Source: Stenotrophomonas sepilia
GTDB lineage: Bacteria; Pseudomonadota; Gammaproteobacteria; Xanthomonadales; Xanthomonadaceae
Length of the DNA: 50,709 nucleotides
Direction of reading: 5' to 3'
NCBI RefSeq assembly: GCF_003244875.1
Contig: NZ_LXXZ01000100.1
Location: forward strand, 1 to 50,709
Part shown: positions 8,381-16,319 of the stretch, one piece after another
Layout of the letters: every line of letters begins with the position of its first letter
Numbering within the stretch: position 1 is the first letter of the stretch
Program-made: the position numbers and the translations under genes
Notes under the pieces: generated by a model
What the model saw: the letters and a program-made list of their open reading frames with translations, nothing else
Told to the model about the DNA's origin: nothing
Database searches by the model: none

Positions 8381-8998
8381 TCAATGCACTTCGTCGTGGT
8401 ACACGAACTTCGGCATTTCCCAGCGGTAGTGGATCGCCATCAGGCGCAGCGCGAAGCCGCCGCCGAGGCAGCACAGGATCGCGGTGGCGTCGGCCACGCC
8501 CCACTGCAGCAGCAACAGATACGCCGCGCCGGTCAGCAGCGCGATGATCGCGTACAGCTCCTTCTGGAAGATCAGCGGCACCTCGTTGCAGAGGATGTCG
8601 CGCAGCACGCCGCCGAACGCCCCGGTCAGCATGCCGGCGATCAGCACGATCGGCATCGCATGGCCGGCTTCGCGCGCGATCGAGCAGCCGATCAGGGTGA
8701 AGGCGATCAGGCCCAGTCCGTCGAGTACCAGGAAGGTGCGGCGGAAGTGGTGCATCCAGCGTGCCACCCAAGTGGCGATCAGCGCCGCGCATACGGTGAA
8801 CCCCAGGTACTCGGGATGCTTCACCCAGCCCAGCGGGTAGTGGCCGAGCAGGATGTCGCGCAGTGATCCACCACCGAGGGCAGTGACACAGGCGATCATG
8901 ACCACACCGAACAGGTCCATGCGGCGGCGGCCGGCAGACAGTGCACCGGTCATGGCTTCGGCGGAAATGGCAATCAGGTAGATGATGGACAGCAGCAT
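8381..8998 (-). CDS. TRIC-family (trimeric intracellular cation channel-like, UPF0126) membrane protein
   Basis: Encodes 205 residues with about six to seven hydrophobic segments in two repeated halves. Each half bears the family motif, [11 protein letters not shown] (about residues 40-50) and [12 protein letters not shown] (about 123-134). The bacterial relatives are proposed to be cation channels, and some are linked to glycine in regulation. The start at 8998 is chosen because GGAG lies ten bases upstream and the longer reading frame runs through a riboswitch. A tandem glycine riboswitch precedes it, hinting at a role in glycine handling. Confidence 0.9.
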   Translation of the reverse strand: MLLSIIYLIAISAEAMTGALSAGRRRMDLFGVVMIACVTALGGGSLRDILLGHYPLGWVKHPEYLGFTVCAALIATWVARWMHHFRRTFLVLDGLGLIAFTLIGCSIAREAGHAMPIVLIAGMLTGAFGGVLRDILCNEVPLIFQKELYAIIALLTGAAYLLLLQWGVADATAILCCLGGGFALRLMAIHYRWEMPKFVYHDEVH

Positions 8999-9090
8999 GG
9001 AACAGGCTCCGGGCGCGGTGGGGCCGGCCATGCGCAACTGCCACCACTGCCTGCGCAATGACGGGATGACGATGACCGGTGCCGCTCCCG

Positions 9091-9280
9091 CTGTCCTTTT
9101 GCCTGAGAGTTCAGCGGCGTTGGCCGCGTGCCCCTTCGGCGGATCGTCCCGGGCATGCCCGGTGACCTCTCTCCAGCTCGGCGAGTCGAATGCATGGTTG
9201 GTGGGATTCCAGCCCACCGGCCTGAGCGATCATGGGAGCCTGCGCCTTCGGCGGGCGCCAGCGCGGCGCCTCTCTCCTGC
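9091..9280 (-). promoter_or_regulatory. Tandem glycine riboswitch
   Basis: Read on the minus strand, two consecutive aptamers show the conserved elements of the gcvT-class riboswitch: GGAGAGA then GCCGAAGG in the first (about 9280-9215), and TGGAGAGAGGTC, CCGCCGAAGGGG, and CTCAGGCAAAAGGACAG in the second (about 9176-9091). It lies 92 bases before the start of the TRIC-family gene and should make that gene respond to glycine. No strong terminator is visible between aptamer and start codon, so control could be at translation. The rest of the 330-base gap to the GIY-YIG gene holds nothing else I can name. Confidence 0.93.
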
Positions 9281-9329
9281 ATTCGGGCGCCAGTATATCC
9301 GCTGCAGTGCAGCACGGCATAATCCAGGC

Positions 9330-9593
9330 ATGGCCCCTTCCGCCCGCCCGTGGTTCCTGTACCTGCTCGAATGCCGCGATGGCAGCTATTACGCCGGCAT
9401 CAGCACCGACGTGGACGCGCGTTTCGCCGCCCACCAGGCCGGCAAGGGCGCGCGCTACACCCGGGCCCGGCCACCGCTGCGCGTGCTGGCCGTGCGCGAA
9501 TACCCGGACCGGGCCGCCGCCTCACGCGCCGAGTGGCAACTCAAGCAGCAGCCCCGCGAACGCAAGCTGGCCTGGCTGCAGGCGCTCTTGTAG
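9330..9593 (+). CDS. GIY-YIG nuclease-superfamily protein (YhbQ/UPF0213-like)
   Basis: Encodes 87 residues. The single domain begins with [17 protein letters not shown] (the GIY-YIG core is YLL...YAGIS), followed by the conserved Arg and Lys in [21 protein letters not shown]. Small stand-alone proteins of this type bind or cut DNA, but cellular roles are poorly defined. The stop TAG is part of a SMAG repeat head (GTAG 9590-9593). Confidence 0.88.
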   Translation: MAPSARPWFLYLLECRDGSYYAGISTDVDARFAAHQAGKGARYTRARPPLRVLAVREYPDRAAASRAEWQLKQQPRERKLAWLQALL

Positions 9594-9612
9594 AGCCGAG
9601 CCCACGCTCGGC
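9590..9612 (+). repeat. SMAG repeat (AGCCGAG class)
   Basis: GTAG then AGCCGAG-CCCACG-CTCGGCT. The TAG is the stop of the GIY-YIG gene. Confidence 0.88.
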
Positions 9613-9637
9613 TGTTGTTGCTGCTGCCTGATGGTGA

Positions 9638-9661
9638 AGCCGAGCATGGGCTCGGCTCTAC
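9638..9661 (-). repeat. SMAG repeat (AGCCGAG class), inverted
   Basis: AGCCGAG-CATGGG-CTCGGCT followed by CTAC, i.e. a GTAG-headed element on the minus strand. It faces the element at 9590, and a third starts one base later. Confidence 0.88.
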
Positions 9662-9662
9662 A

Positions 9663-9686
9663 GTAGATCCACGCCGTGCGTGGATG
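9663..9686 (+). repeat. SMAG repeat (ATCCACGC class)
   Basis: GTAG then ATCCACGC-CGT-GCGTGGAT. Back to back with the preceding inverted element. Confidence 0.88.
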
Positions 9687-9737
9687 GGCTACCCGGCCCA
9701 TGCGATGATCGCCCCGCGCCCAGAGCTGGAGACCCGG

Positions 9738-10169
9738 ATGTCGACGATCGCCCTGCTGTTCGCTCTTTCCGCAGCAACGAGCCCTGCCGCCGACCCGGCC
9801 ACCCTCGCGGCCATCGAAGCCACCTGCCATGACTACGTCTATGGCCAGCTGGAGGCGGACCCACAGCGCGTCGCCCGTTCCCTGCACCCGGACCTGGCCA
9901 AGCGCGCTGTGCTCGGCGATACACCCGACGAACGCCTGGGCCTGCGCCGGATGTCGAAGGAAGAACTGGTCTTGCTGACGAAGCAGGGCGCGTTGAAGAC
10001 CCCGAAGGATCAATGGGATCGTCTCTGCACGGTGCTGGACGTGACCGGCAACGCGGCCTCGGTGCGGCTGGAGACCCCCTGGTTCGTCGATTACTTCCAC
10101 ATGGGGCGCTTCGACCAGCGCTGGGTCATCGTCAACGCGTTGTGGTATCCAAAGCCGAAGGCACAGTGA
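9738..10169 (+). CDS. Secreted NTF2-like / putative lumazine-binding-family protein
   Basis: Encodes 143 residues. The first 18 residues (MSTIALLFALSAATSPAA) look like a short signal peptide. The remainder fits the NTF2/SnoaL cone fold often annotated as putative lumazine-binding: CHDYVYGQLEADPQRV (about 30-45), HPDLAKRA, and a C-terminal beta region WFVDYFHMGRFDQRWVIVNA (about 115-134). GGAG precedes the ATG. Ligand or enzymatic role unknown. Confidence 0.7.
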   Translation: MSTIALLFALSAATSPAADPATLAAIEATCHDYVYGQLEADPQRVARSLHPDLAKRAVLGDTPDERLGLRRMSKEELVLLTKQGALKTPKDQWDRLCTVLDVTGNAASVRLETPWFVDYFHMGRFDQRWVIVNALWYPKPKAQ

Positions 10170-10172
10170 GCG

Positions 10173-10625
10173 ATGCGTGCCGCCGGCAAAGCATGGATCT
10201 CCGTCGTCGTGCTGGTCGCCGGCATCGCGCTGCTGCCTGGCCTGCTGTACCTGCTCGGGCTGGCATTGGCAGGCGGTCGGCCGAAGCCGGCCGACCGTGC
10301 GCCCAGTGGTGTGGCTGCGTGTAGCAGCGAGCCACGGGCGGGATACCAGCCGATGAACCCCTGGCGCTTTACCGCCCAGTTCTTCGACAAGGACGCGATG
10401 AAGAAGGTGCCTGAAGTGGAGCGGGAGGCCTTCTGGATTGCCCGGCGCTACCTGTGGCGGCAACCGCAGCGCGGCATGCTGCGCTGGCATCTCAGCAGTA
10501 CCGCACTGACGATCTGGATCACCCGGCATTGGAGTGCCGCGCAGATTGCCGACACCGCGAGGAAGGAGGACTTCTGCCGGACCTGGTCGAAACGGCGGGT
10601 GTCCGGTGGCCCGATGAACCAGTAG
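10173..10625 (+). CDS. Membrane-anchored protein of unknown function
   Basis: Encodes 150 residues. One N-terminal hydrophobic segment (about 8-34, SVVVLVAGIALLPGLLYLLG) likely anchors it in the inner membrane. The rest is soluble and rich in Arg and Trp (FWIARRYLWRQPQRGMLRWH). It follows the NTF2-like gene by three bases and may be co-transcribed. The stop TAG belongs to a SMAG head. I do not recognise a family. Confidence 0.6.
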   Translation: MRAAGKAWISVVVLVAGIALLPGLLYLLGLALAGGRPKPADRAPSGVAACSSEPRAGYQPMNPWRFTAQFFDKDAMKKVPEVEREAFWIARRYLWRQPQRGMLRWHLSSTALTIWITRHWSAAQIADTARKEDFCRTWSKRRVSGGPMNQ

Positions 10626-10644
10626 ATCCACGCCATGCGTGGAG
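10622..10644 (+). repeat. SMAG repeat (ATCCACGC class)
   Basis: GTAG then ATCCACGC-CAT-GCGTGGAG. The TAG serves as the stop of the preceding gene. Confidence 0.85.
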
Positions 10645-10653
10645 GGTGTTGAC

Positions 10654-10692
10654 GAGGTCAGAGCCCTTTCCTGCGGAAAGGGATCCGACCCC
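10654..10692. repeat. Interspersed GAGGTC...GACCCC inverted repeat
   Basis: CCCTTTCC-TGC-GGAAAGGG (10664-10682) is flanked by GAGGTCAGAG on the left and ATCCGACCCC on the right. A second copy with the same plan is at 21581-21623, so this is a dispersed repeat family distinct from SMAG. Confidence 0.75.
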
Positions 10693-10705
10693 GTTGCGTG
10701 CAGCC

Positions 10706-11986
10706 CTACCGCCTTGGCCGCCGGTCGTCGCGGTCATCACCGAAGATGATGCGCGCACTGCGCTGGTAGCTCCAGTACGCGACCGCCCAGTTCAGCAGCA
10801 CCACGATGCGGTTGCGGAAGCCGATCAGGAAGAACACATGCGCGGCCAGCCAGAACCACCACGCCAGCACACCCGACAACTGCAGGCGGCCCAGGTGCAC
10901 GATCGCGGCCATGCGGCCGATGGTGGCGAGGTTGCCGTAGTCGGCGTACTTGAACGGACCGGGCTCGGGCTTGCCGTGCAGCCGTGCGCGGATCACCTCG
11001 GCCACGTATTTGCCCATCTGCTTGGCGGCCGGTGCCACACCGGGAACCGGCTTGCCGTCGGCCTGGCTCAGTGCGGCCAGGTCGCCGGCCACGAACAGCT
11101 CCGGGTGATCGGGCAGGGTCAGGTCCGGTTGCACCGGCACGCGTCCGGCGCGGTCCAGTGGCACGTCCAGCGTGCGCGCCAGCGGTGAAGCGGCCACGCC
11201 GGCGGCCCAGACCACGGTGCGCGCCGGTACGAACTGTTCGCCGAGCTTGAAGCCCTGGCTGTCGATGTCGCTCACCGGGGTTCCGGTCAGCACTTCCACG
11301 CCCAGCTTTTCCAGTTGGCGGCGCGCCTTCAGCGAAAGCACATCCGGGAACGAGGACAGCACGCGCGGCCCAGCCTCGACCAGCCGCACCCTGGCGCTGG
11401 CCGGGTCGATGTGGCGGAATTCGTTGCGCAGCGTGTGGCGCGCGATCTCGGCCAGGGTGCCGGCCAGTTCGACACCGGTGGGACCACCACCGACGATGGC
11501 GAAACTCAGCCACGCCGCCTTCTTCGCCGGATCCGGTTCAGCCTCGGCGCGTTCGAACGCCAGCAGCAGCTTGCGGCGCAGCGCGATGGCATCGTCCAGC
11601 GTCTTCAGGCCGGGCGCATCATCGGCCCACTGATCGTTGCCGAAGTAGGCGTGGGTGGCGCCGGTGGCCAGCAGCAGGCTGTCGTAGTCCAGCGTGCTGC
11701 CATCGGCCATGCGGATCTGCCGCGCCTGCTTGTCGATGGCCACCACTTCGCCGAGGCGGACTTCCACATTGCGCTGGTGGCCGAGGATGTGGCGCAGCGG
11801 TGCGGCGATATCCGGCGCGGACAGGCCGGCGGTAGCCACCTGGTACAGCAGCGGCTGGAACAGGTGATGGTTGCGGCGATCGACCAGGGTGATGCGTATG
11901 CGCTCGCGGGCCAGGGCACGGGTGGCCCAGAGACCGGCAAAACCGCCGCCGACAACGACCAGGTGGGGAACGCGTTCGCGACTCAT
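10706..11986 (-). CDS. Type II NADH dehydrogenase (NAD(P)/FAD-dependent oxidoreductase)
   Basis: Encodes 426 residues. It should transfer electrons from NADH to quinone without pumping protons. FAD-binding Rossmann motif VVVGGGFAGLWATRAL is near residue 10. The NAD-binding motif AIVGGGPTGVELAG is near residue 163, and the second FAD motif ELFVAGDLAAL is near residue 290. A hydrophobic C-terminal part (about 360-400, LAWWFWLAAHVFFLIGF) would attach it to the membrane. The length is normal for the family. Confidence 0.92.
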   Translation of the reverse strand: MSRERVPHLVVVGGGFAGLWATRALARERIRITLVDRRNHHLFQPLLYQVATAGLSAPDIAAPLRHILGHQRNVEVRLGEVVAIDKQARQIRMADGSTLDYDSLLLATGATHAYFGNDQWADDAPGLKTLDDAIALRRKLLLAFERAEAEPDPAKKAAWLSFAIVGGGPTGVELAGTLAEIARHTLRNEFRHIDPASARVRLVEAGPRVLSSFPDVLSLKARRQLEKLGVEVLTGTPVSDIDSQGFKLGEQFVPARTVVWAAGVAASPLARTLDVPLDRAGRVPVQPDLTLPDHPELFVAGDLAALSQADGKPVPGVAPAAKQMGKYVAEVIRARLHGKPEPGPFKYADYGNLATIGRMAAIVHLGRLQLSGVLAWWFWLAAHVFFLIGFRNRIVVLLNWAVAYWSYQRSARIIFGDDRDDRRPRR

Positions 11987-12112
11987 CGACTCACTCCAGT
12001 GGGGGGGGCATCGGGGGAAGCGCCTGGCATCTTCGCATGGCGGCCACCTGTCACGTCAGCGCCTGCCCGGATCGGCGATACTCGGGTTCAGGCAACGGCC
12101 CGTGAGGAGCCC

Positions 12113-12892
12113 ATGAGCGAACCGGAAAAGCGCATCGCCCTGTTGATCGACGCCGACAATGCGCCGGCCTCGAAGATCGACGAGGTCCTGGCGGAAGTCG
12201 CCCGCTACGGCGTGGCCAACGTGCGCCGTGCCTACGGCAACTGGAAGAGCCCGCGACTGAAGGGGTGGGAAGCGGTGCTGCATGAGTATGCGATCCGGCC
12301 GATCCAGCAGTTCGCCTACAGCAAGGGCAAGAACGCTTCGGACATGGCGATGGTGATCGATGCCATGGATCTGCTGTACGCGCGCAACCTTGATGGCTTC
12401 GCCATCGTCTCCAGCGATGCGGACTTCACCCCGATGGTGATGCGCCTGCTGACCGATGGCGTGAAGGTATATGGCTTCGGCGAGAAGAAGACGCCCGAGC
12501 CATTCGTCAATGCGTGCTCGAAGTTCACCTACCTGGAGGCACTGGGCCAGACCCATGCCAGCGTGCCGGATGCCGAACAGGCGTCCAGCGAGCAGGCCTC
12601 GAACGAGCCGGTGGCCAACGACGATGCGCGTCCGCGCAAGAGCGGTGCGGAAATGCGCAGTGACACCCGGCTGGTGAAGATGCTGCGCCGTGCGGTGTCC
12701 GCGGCCGAGGGTGAGGATGGCTGGTCGCACCTCGGCCCGGTCGGCAGCCAGATCGGCAACCAGGCTTCGTTCGATCCGCGCAACTATGGCTACGGCAAGC
12801 TCAGCGACCTGCTGGCGGCGATCGGCCTGTTCGAGCTGAAGAAGGATGGCAAGTCCTCCTACGTGCGCGCGCTGCCAAAAAAGAACCGGTAG
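12113..12892 (+). CDS. NYN-domain (PIN-like) protein with C-terminal OST-HTH/LOTUS domain
   Basis: Encodes 259 residues. The NYN nuclease core is clear: LLIDADNAPAS (Asp13, Asp15), KNASDMAMVIDAMDLLY (about residues 73-89) and FAIVSSDADFTPMVMRL (about 97-113) supply the acidic residues expected to bind metal. A linker rich in Ala/Ser/Glu follows. The C-terminal 70 residues (RLVKMLRRAVSAAEGEDGW to the end) fit an OST-HTH/LOTUS RNA-binding domain. Likely an RNA-processing enzyme; target unknown. The gene's TAG stop lies in a GTAG, and the 3' end is part of a 21-bp tandem duplication. Confidence 0.88.
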   Translation: MSEPEKRIALLIDADNAPASKIDEVLAEVARYGVANVRRAYGNWKSPRLKGWEAVLHEYAIRPIQQFAYSKGKNASDMAMVIDAMDLLYARNLDGFAIVSSDADFTPMVMRLLTDGVKVYGFGEKKTPEPFVNACSKFTYLEALGQTHASVPDAEQASSEQASNEPVANDDARPRKSGAEMRSDTRLVKMLRRAVSAAEGEDGWSHLGPVGSQIGNQASFDPRNYGYGKLSDLLAAIGLFELKKDGKSSYVRALPKKNR

Positions 12893-12920
12893 TGCCGGCA
12901 AAAGAACCGGTAGTGCCGGC
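12879..12920 (+). repeat. 21-bp tandem duplication at a gene/SMAG boundary
   Basis: The 21 bases at 12879-12899, spanning the last codons and stop of the NYN gene and the first bases of a SMAG element, are repeated exactly at 12900-12920. Only the second copy continues into a complete SMAG palindrome. Confidence 0.9.
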
Positions 12921-12932
12921 CGCTGGCCGGCA
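12910..12932 (+). repeat. SMAG repeat (TGCCGGCC class)
   Basis: GTAG then TGCCGGCC-GCT-GGCCGGCA, immediately downstream of a truncated head copy at 12889-12899. Confidence 0.9.
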
Positions 12933-13025
12933 TGCTACAGACGCAAGATCCCGCATCCGGCACGCACACACCCGTAACGATCAGGCGTATCGTTGCCGCT
13001 CGCATTGCCAGCAAAGGAAACCCGC

Positions 13026-13646
13026 ATGTTGAAGATCTGGGGCCGCCGCAATTCCAGCAACGTCCGCAAGGTGCTGTGGTGTGCTGAGGAAATCGGCCTG
13101 CCGTACGAATCCATCGAGGTCGGTGGCAGCCACGGCGGCACGCAGACGCCGGAGTACCAGGCGATGAATCCCAACGGCCTGGTGCCGGTGATCGAAGACC
13201 ACGGCCTGCCGCTGTGGGAATCGAACGCCATCGTGCGCTACCTGAGCGCCCGCTACGCGCTGGGCACCCTGTACGCCGAGGACCCGATGGAACGCGCCCA
13301 GGCCGAGAAGTGGATGGACTGGAGCACTTCGCGGATGGCGCCGCTGTACAGCGACCTGGTCTGGGGCATCATGCGCACCGCGCCGGCCGACCGCGACGAA
13401 GCGCGGATCAATGCCGCCATCGTGCGCGCCGGTGACTACCTGGCGATGGCCGACGCCACCCTGGCCAGGCAGCCGTGGCTGTCGGGCGAGACGTTCGCGA
13501 TGGGCGACATCCCGCTGGGCTCGCTGGTCTATGCCTGGTTCGAACTGCCGATCCAGCGACCGGAGCTTCCGCACCTGGCGGATTGGTATGCGCGCCTGCG
13601 CGAGCGGCCGGCCTACCAGCGCGGCGTGATGTCGCCGCTGACGTAA
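13026..13646 (+). CDS. Glutathione S-transferase family protein
   Basis: Encodes 206 residues. The N-terminal thioredoxin-like domain has WGRRNSSNVRKVLWCAEEIG (residues 4-23), where the Ser of SSN is the likely catalytic residue, and the cis-Pro and ES motif GLVPVIEDHGLPLWESNAI (about 46-64) that binds glutathione. An all-helical C-terminal domain follows. It is expected to be a cytosolic dimer; the physiological substrate is not evident. AAAGGA stands upstream of the ATG. Confidence 0.9.
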   Translation: MLKIWGRRNSSNVRKVLWCAEEIGLPYESIEVGGSHGGTQTPEYQAMNPNGLVPVIEDHGLPLWESNAIVRYLSARYALGTLYAEDPMERAQAEKWMDWSTSRMAPLYSDLVWGIMRTAPADRDEARINAAIVRAGDYLAMADATLARQPWLSGETFAMGDIPLGSLVYAWFELPIQRPELPHLADWYARLRERPAYQRGVMSPLT

Positions 13647-13668
13647 GCACTGCCCGGTACTGAAACGC

Positions 13669-13715
13669 AGCCGAGCACGGCTCGGCTCTAAGGTAGTGCC
13701 GAGCCATGCTCGGCA
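13669..13715. repeat. Two SMAG-type palindromes between convergent genes
   Basis: An imperfect minus-strand element (AGCCGAG-CACGG-CTCGGCT then CTAA, 13669-13690) is followed by a plus-strand one, GTAG then TGCCGAGC-CAT-GCTCGGCA (13693-13715). They separate the GST and priA 3' ends and may stop transcription from both sides. Confidence 0.8.
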
Positions 13716-13728
13716 GTGCTCTACGGGA

Positions 13729-15906
13729 TCAATACAGGTCCGTTGGATCCACATCCAGCGACCAGCGCACCTTGCGCGCTTCCGGCAGCGCATAAAGCTG
13801 CGGCACCAGCTGCGCGAGCACGCCATGCAAGGGTGGCCGCTGCGGCGCCGACAGCAGCAGCTGTGTGCGCTGGTAGCCCGCGCGCCGCGGCATCGGCGCT
13901 GGCATCGGGCCGTACGCCTCCACCACGTTCTGCTCGCCCAGCAGCTGCCGCGCAGCCAGCAGGAACGCATTGGCATGCTCCACCTGCTGCGCTTCGGCGC
14001 GCATCAACGCCAGGTGCGCGAACGGGGGGAACCCTGCGGCTTGCCGCTGGTTCAACTCGGCCTGCGCGAACGGGTGGTAGCCACCGCTCACCAGGGTTTC
14101 CAGCAGCGGGTGACCCGGGTGATGGGTCTGCAGCCAGACCTCGCCGGGGTCACGTGCACGCCCGGCGCGACCGGCCACCTGGATCAGCTGCTGCGCGAGT
14201 TTCTCACTGGCGCGGAAGTCAGCGGAGAACAGGCCTTCGTCGATGCCGACCACCACCACCAGGGTCAGCTTCGGCAGGTCGTGGCCCTTGGCCAGGATCT
14301 GCGTGCCGACCAGGATGCCGGGCTGGTCGCCCAGTTTCGCCAGCTGCTGTTCCAGCGCATCGCGGCGTGAGGTGGTGCCACGGTCGATGCGCACCACCGG
14401 GAAATCGGCGAAGGCGGCGGTGAGGTGTTCTTCCAGGCGTTCGGTGCCGATGCCCTGCGGCTGCAGCGCCAGGCTGCCGCAGGCCGGGCATGCCAACGGC
14501 GCCGGTTGGCGCGCGCCACAGTGGTGGCACTGCAGGCGTCGGCCGCCACCATGCACGGTCATCGGCGCATCGCAGCGCTGGCACGGCGCGGTCCAGCCGC
14601 AGTCGTGGCACAGCAGCACCGGTGCATAGCCGCGGCGGTTCTTGAACACCAGCACCTGCTGGCCACGCTGCAGGTGTTCGCCGATGCCGGCCAGCACATC
14701 GGCCGAGAGGCCATCGTGCAGCGGCCGCTTGCGTACATCGAGGATGCGCACGCGCGGTGGCCGTGCATCGCCGGCGCGCTGCTTCAGGCGCAGGTGCGTG
14801 TAGCGCCCGGCGTAGGCGTTATGCAGCGTTTCCAGCGAAGGGGTGGCACTGCCGAGCAGCACCGGAATGCCCAGTGCCTTGGCCCGGACCAGGGCGAAAT
14901 CGCGCGCGTGGTAACGGATGCCGTCCTGTTGCTTGTAGCTGCCGTCGTGTTCCTCGTCGACGATCAGCAGGCCAGCCTGCGGCAATGGCGTGAACACCGC
15001 CGAGCGGGTGCCGACGATGACCCGTGCTTCGCCACGCGAGGCGGCCGCCCAGACGCGCGCGCGCTCGTTGTCGTTCAACCCCGAATGCAAGGCGTGCACG
15101 GCGATGCCCAGGCGGCCGCGGAAACGTGCCAGGGTCTGCGGGGTCAGGCCGATTTCCGGCACCAGTACCAGCGCCTGCCTGCCCTGCGCCAGGCAATGGA
15201 TGATCGCCTGCAGGTAGACCTCGGTCTTGCCGCTGCCGGTCACGCCGTCCAGCAGGAACGGCTGAAAGCCGTCGGCAGCGTTGATCGCAGCCACCGCCCC
15301 GGCCTGGTCCGGGTTGAGCGTGGGGCCGGGCAGCGGCTGCGCATGCTGCGGTGCCACCGTCATCGCCACGCGCTCGGCCAGCGCGCGCTTGGCCAGGCTG
15401 CGTGCAGCGGTGCGCCAGTCGGCCATGCGTTCGCCGAGCACGTCCTCATCCACGATCGCTCCGGCCAGCAGCTCGGCCAGCTGCCGCGGACGGCTGCCGG
15501 CGCGCAGCTTTTCGCGCTGGGCGTGGCCTTCGGTGGTCAGCTGCCAACCCCAGTGATGTGTGTCGGGCAGGGCCTCGCCATGGCGCAGCGGTCCGGGCAG
15601 GGCGGTGCTCAGCACCTCACCCAGCGGCGCATGGGTGTAGCGCGCCAGCCACTGCAGGCTCTGCCAGAGTTCGCCCTGCAGCAGCGGCTGCCGGTCGCAC
15701 CAGGCCAGCGCCTGGCGCAGTCCCTGGCCGTCGTCGGTCTGGCCGTGGCCAGCCACCACGCCGACCAGCTCGCGGTTGCCGAACGGCACCTTCAGGCGGC
15801 AGCCGACCGCGGCCGTGGGGCCATCGCCCTCCGGCGACAGGTAGTCGAACAGACGGGGCAGGGGGACGGGCAGGGCGACCTGCAGGGTCGGAATGGGTGA
15901 AAGCAT
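13729..15906 (-). CDS. priA: Primosomal protein N' (PriA replication-restart helicase)
   Basis: Encodes about 725 residues. PriA recognises stalled forks and loads the replicative helicase. Visible are the N-terminal DNA-binding domain with LPRLFDYL, Walker A GVTGSGKTEVYLQ (near residue 227), the DEEH box LIVDEEHDGSYKQQ, and paired zinc-binding cysteines in CHDCGW, CQRCDAP, CHHCGAR and CPACGS (about 430-475). The C-terminal helicase motif QVAGRAGRARDPG is also present. I place the start at the ATG at 15906; an ATG seven codons upstream is possible. Confidence 0.95.
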   Translation of the reverse strand: MLSPIPTLQVALPVPLPRLFDYLSPEGDGPTAAVGCRLKVPFGNRELVGVVAGHGQTDDGQGLRQALAWCDRQPLLQGELWQSLQWLARYTHAPLGEVLSTALPGPLRHGEALPDTHHWGWQLTTEGHAQREKLRAGSRPRQLAELLAGAIVDEDVLGERMADWRTAARSLAKRALAERVAMTVAPQHAQPLPGPTLNPDQAGAVAAINAADGFQPFLLDGVTGSGKTEVYLQAIIHCLAQGRQALVLVPEIGLTPQTLARFRGRLGIAVHALHSGLNDNERARVWAAASRGEARVIVGTRSAVFTPLPQAGLLIVDEEHDGSYKQQDGIRYHARDFALVRAKALGIPVLLGSATPSLETLHNAYAGRYTHLRLKQRAGDARPPRVRILDVRKRPLHDGLSADVLAGIGEHLQRGQQVLVFKNRRGYAPVLLCHDCGWTAPCQRCDAPMTVHGGGRRLQCHHCGARQPAPLACPACGSLALQPQGIGTERLEEHLTAAFADFPVVRIDRGTTSRRDALEQQLAKLGDQPGILVGTQILAKGHDLPKLTLVVVVGIDEGLFSADFRASEKLAQQLIQVAGRAGRARDPGEVWLQTHHPGHPLLETLVSGGYHPFAQAELNQRQAAGFPPFAHLALMRAEAQQVEHANAFLLAARQLLGEQNVVEAYGPMPAPMPRRAGYQRTQLLLSAPQRPPLHGVLAQLVPQLYALPEARKVRWSLDVDPTDLY

Positions 15907-16319
15907 CGGGCCAGTGTAACGGGCCATGCACGCGCGAATGGCAGGGGGCAGACGTGCCCGGGCGACGACCGTTGAATCATAAATGTCACCTAAATATCGG
16001 TGTCCATTGGAGATTCAGTCTTATCCACATGTTCTGTGGATAACGTTGTGCGTTACCGGTCGACGGGAACGCAGGAGGCCGATGGCGACGAGCTCACCCC
16101 TGGGTTGGTCAAAAAATCGCCACACTTCAAAGTTATTCAAAATCAACAACTTGAGTGTGAAACATTGCTGAAACAGAGTGAATTCAGCTGCATGCCGCAA
16201 TTTCCCGCGCGGGGAGCGTGGTGCTGTGCACAACCTGCAGCACGAAGTGCCTGTGGGCGCAAGTCCTACGGGTGCCGATGGGCTGCCGCTATCATGCCGG
16301 CAGACCTTTGGAGTGACCG
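15907..16319. other. 413-bp AT-richer intergenic region with DnaA boxes
   Basis: This gap between priA and the divergent unknown gene has no gene. It is clearly richer in A and T than its surroundings, especially 15975-16050 and 16110-16190. It holds two perfect inverted DnaA boxes (16021-16043), one near-match TTATTCAAA (16133-16141), and a hairpin GTGCTG/CAGCAC (16221-16243). Confidence 0.7.
16021..16043. promoter_or_regulatory. Pair of perfect inverted DnaA boxes
   Basis: TTATCCACA (16021-16029), five bases, TGTGGATAA (16035-16043). Both match the strongest DnaA consensus exactly. They may titrate DnaA, or let DnaA control the flanking promoters, one of which drives priA. Confidence 0.8.

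Noticed and set aside
8175..8429. 84-codon plus-strand frame after DAHP synthase
   Set aside because: It starts inside the terminator-like hairpin, overlaps the end of the TRIC gene and has no recognisable features.
15907..16319. Chromosomal replication origin at the DnaA boxes
   Set aside because: Only two perfect boxes, no dnaA or dnaN nearby, and no clear unwinding repeats. A titration or regulatory site is more likely.
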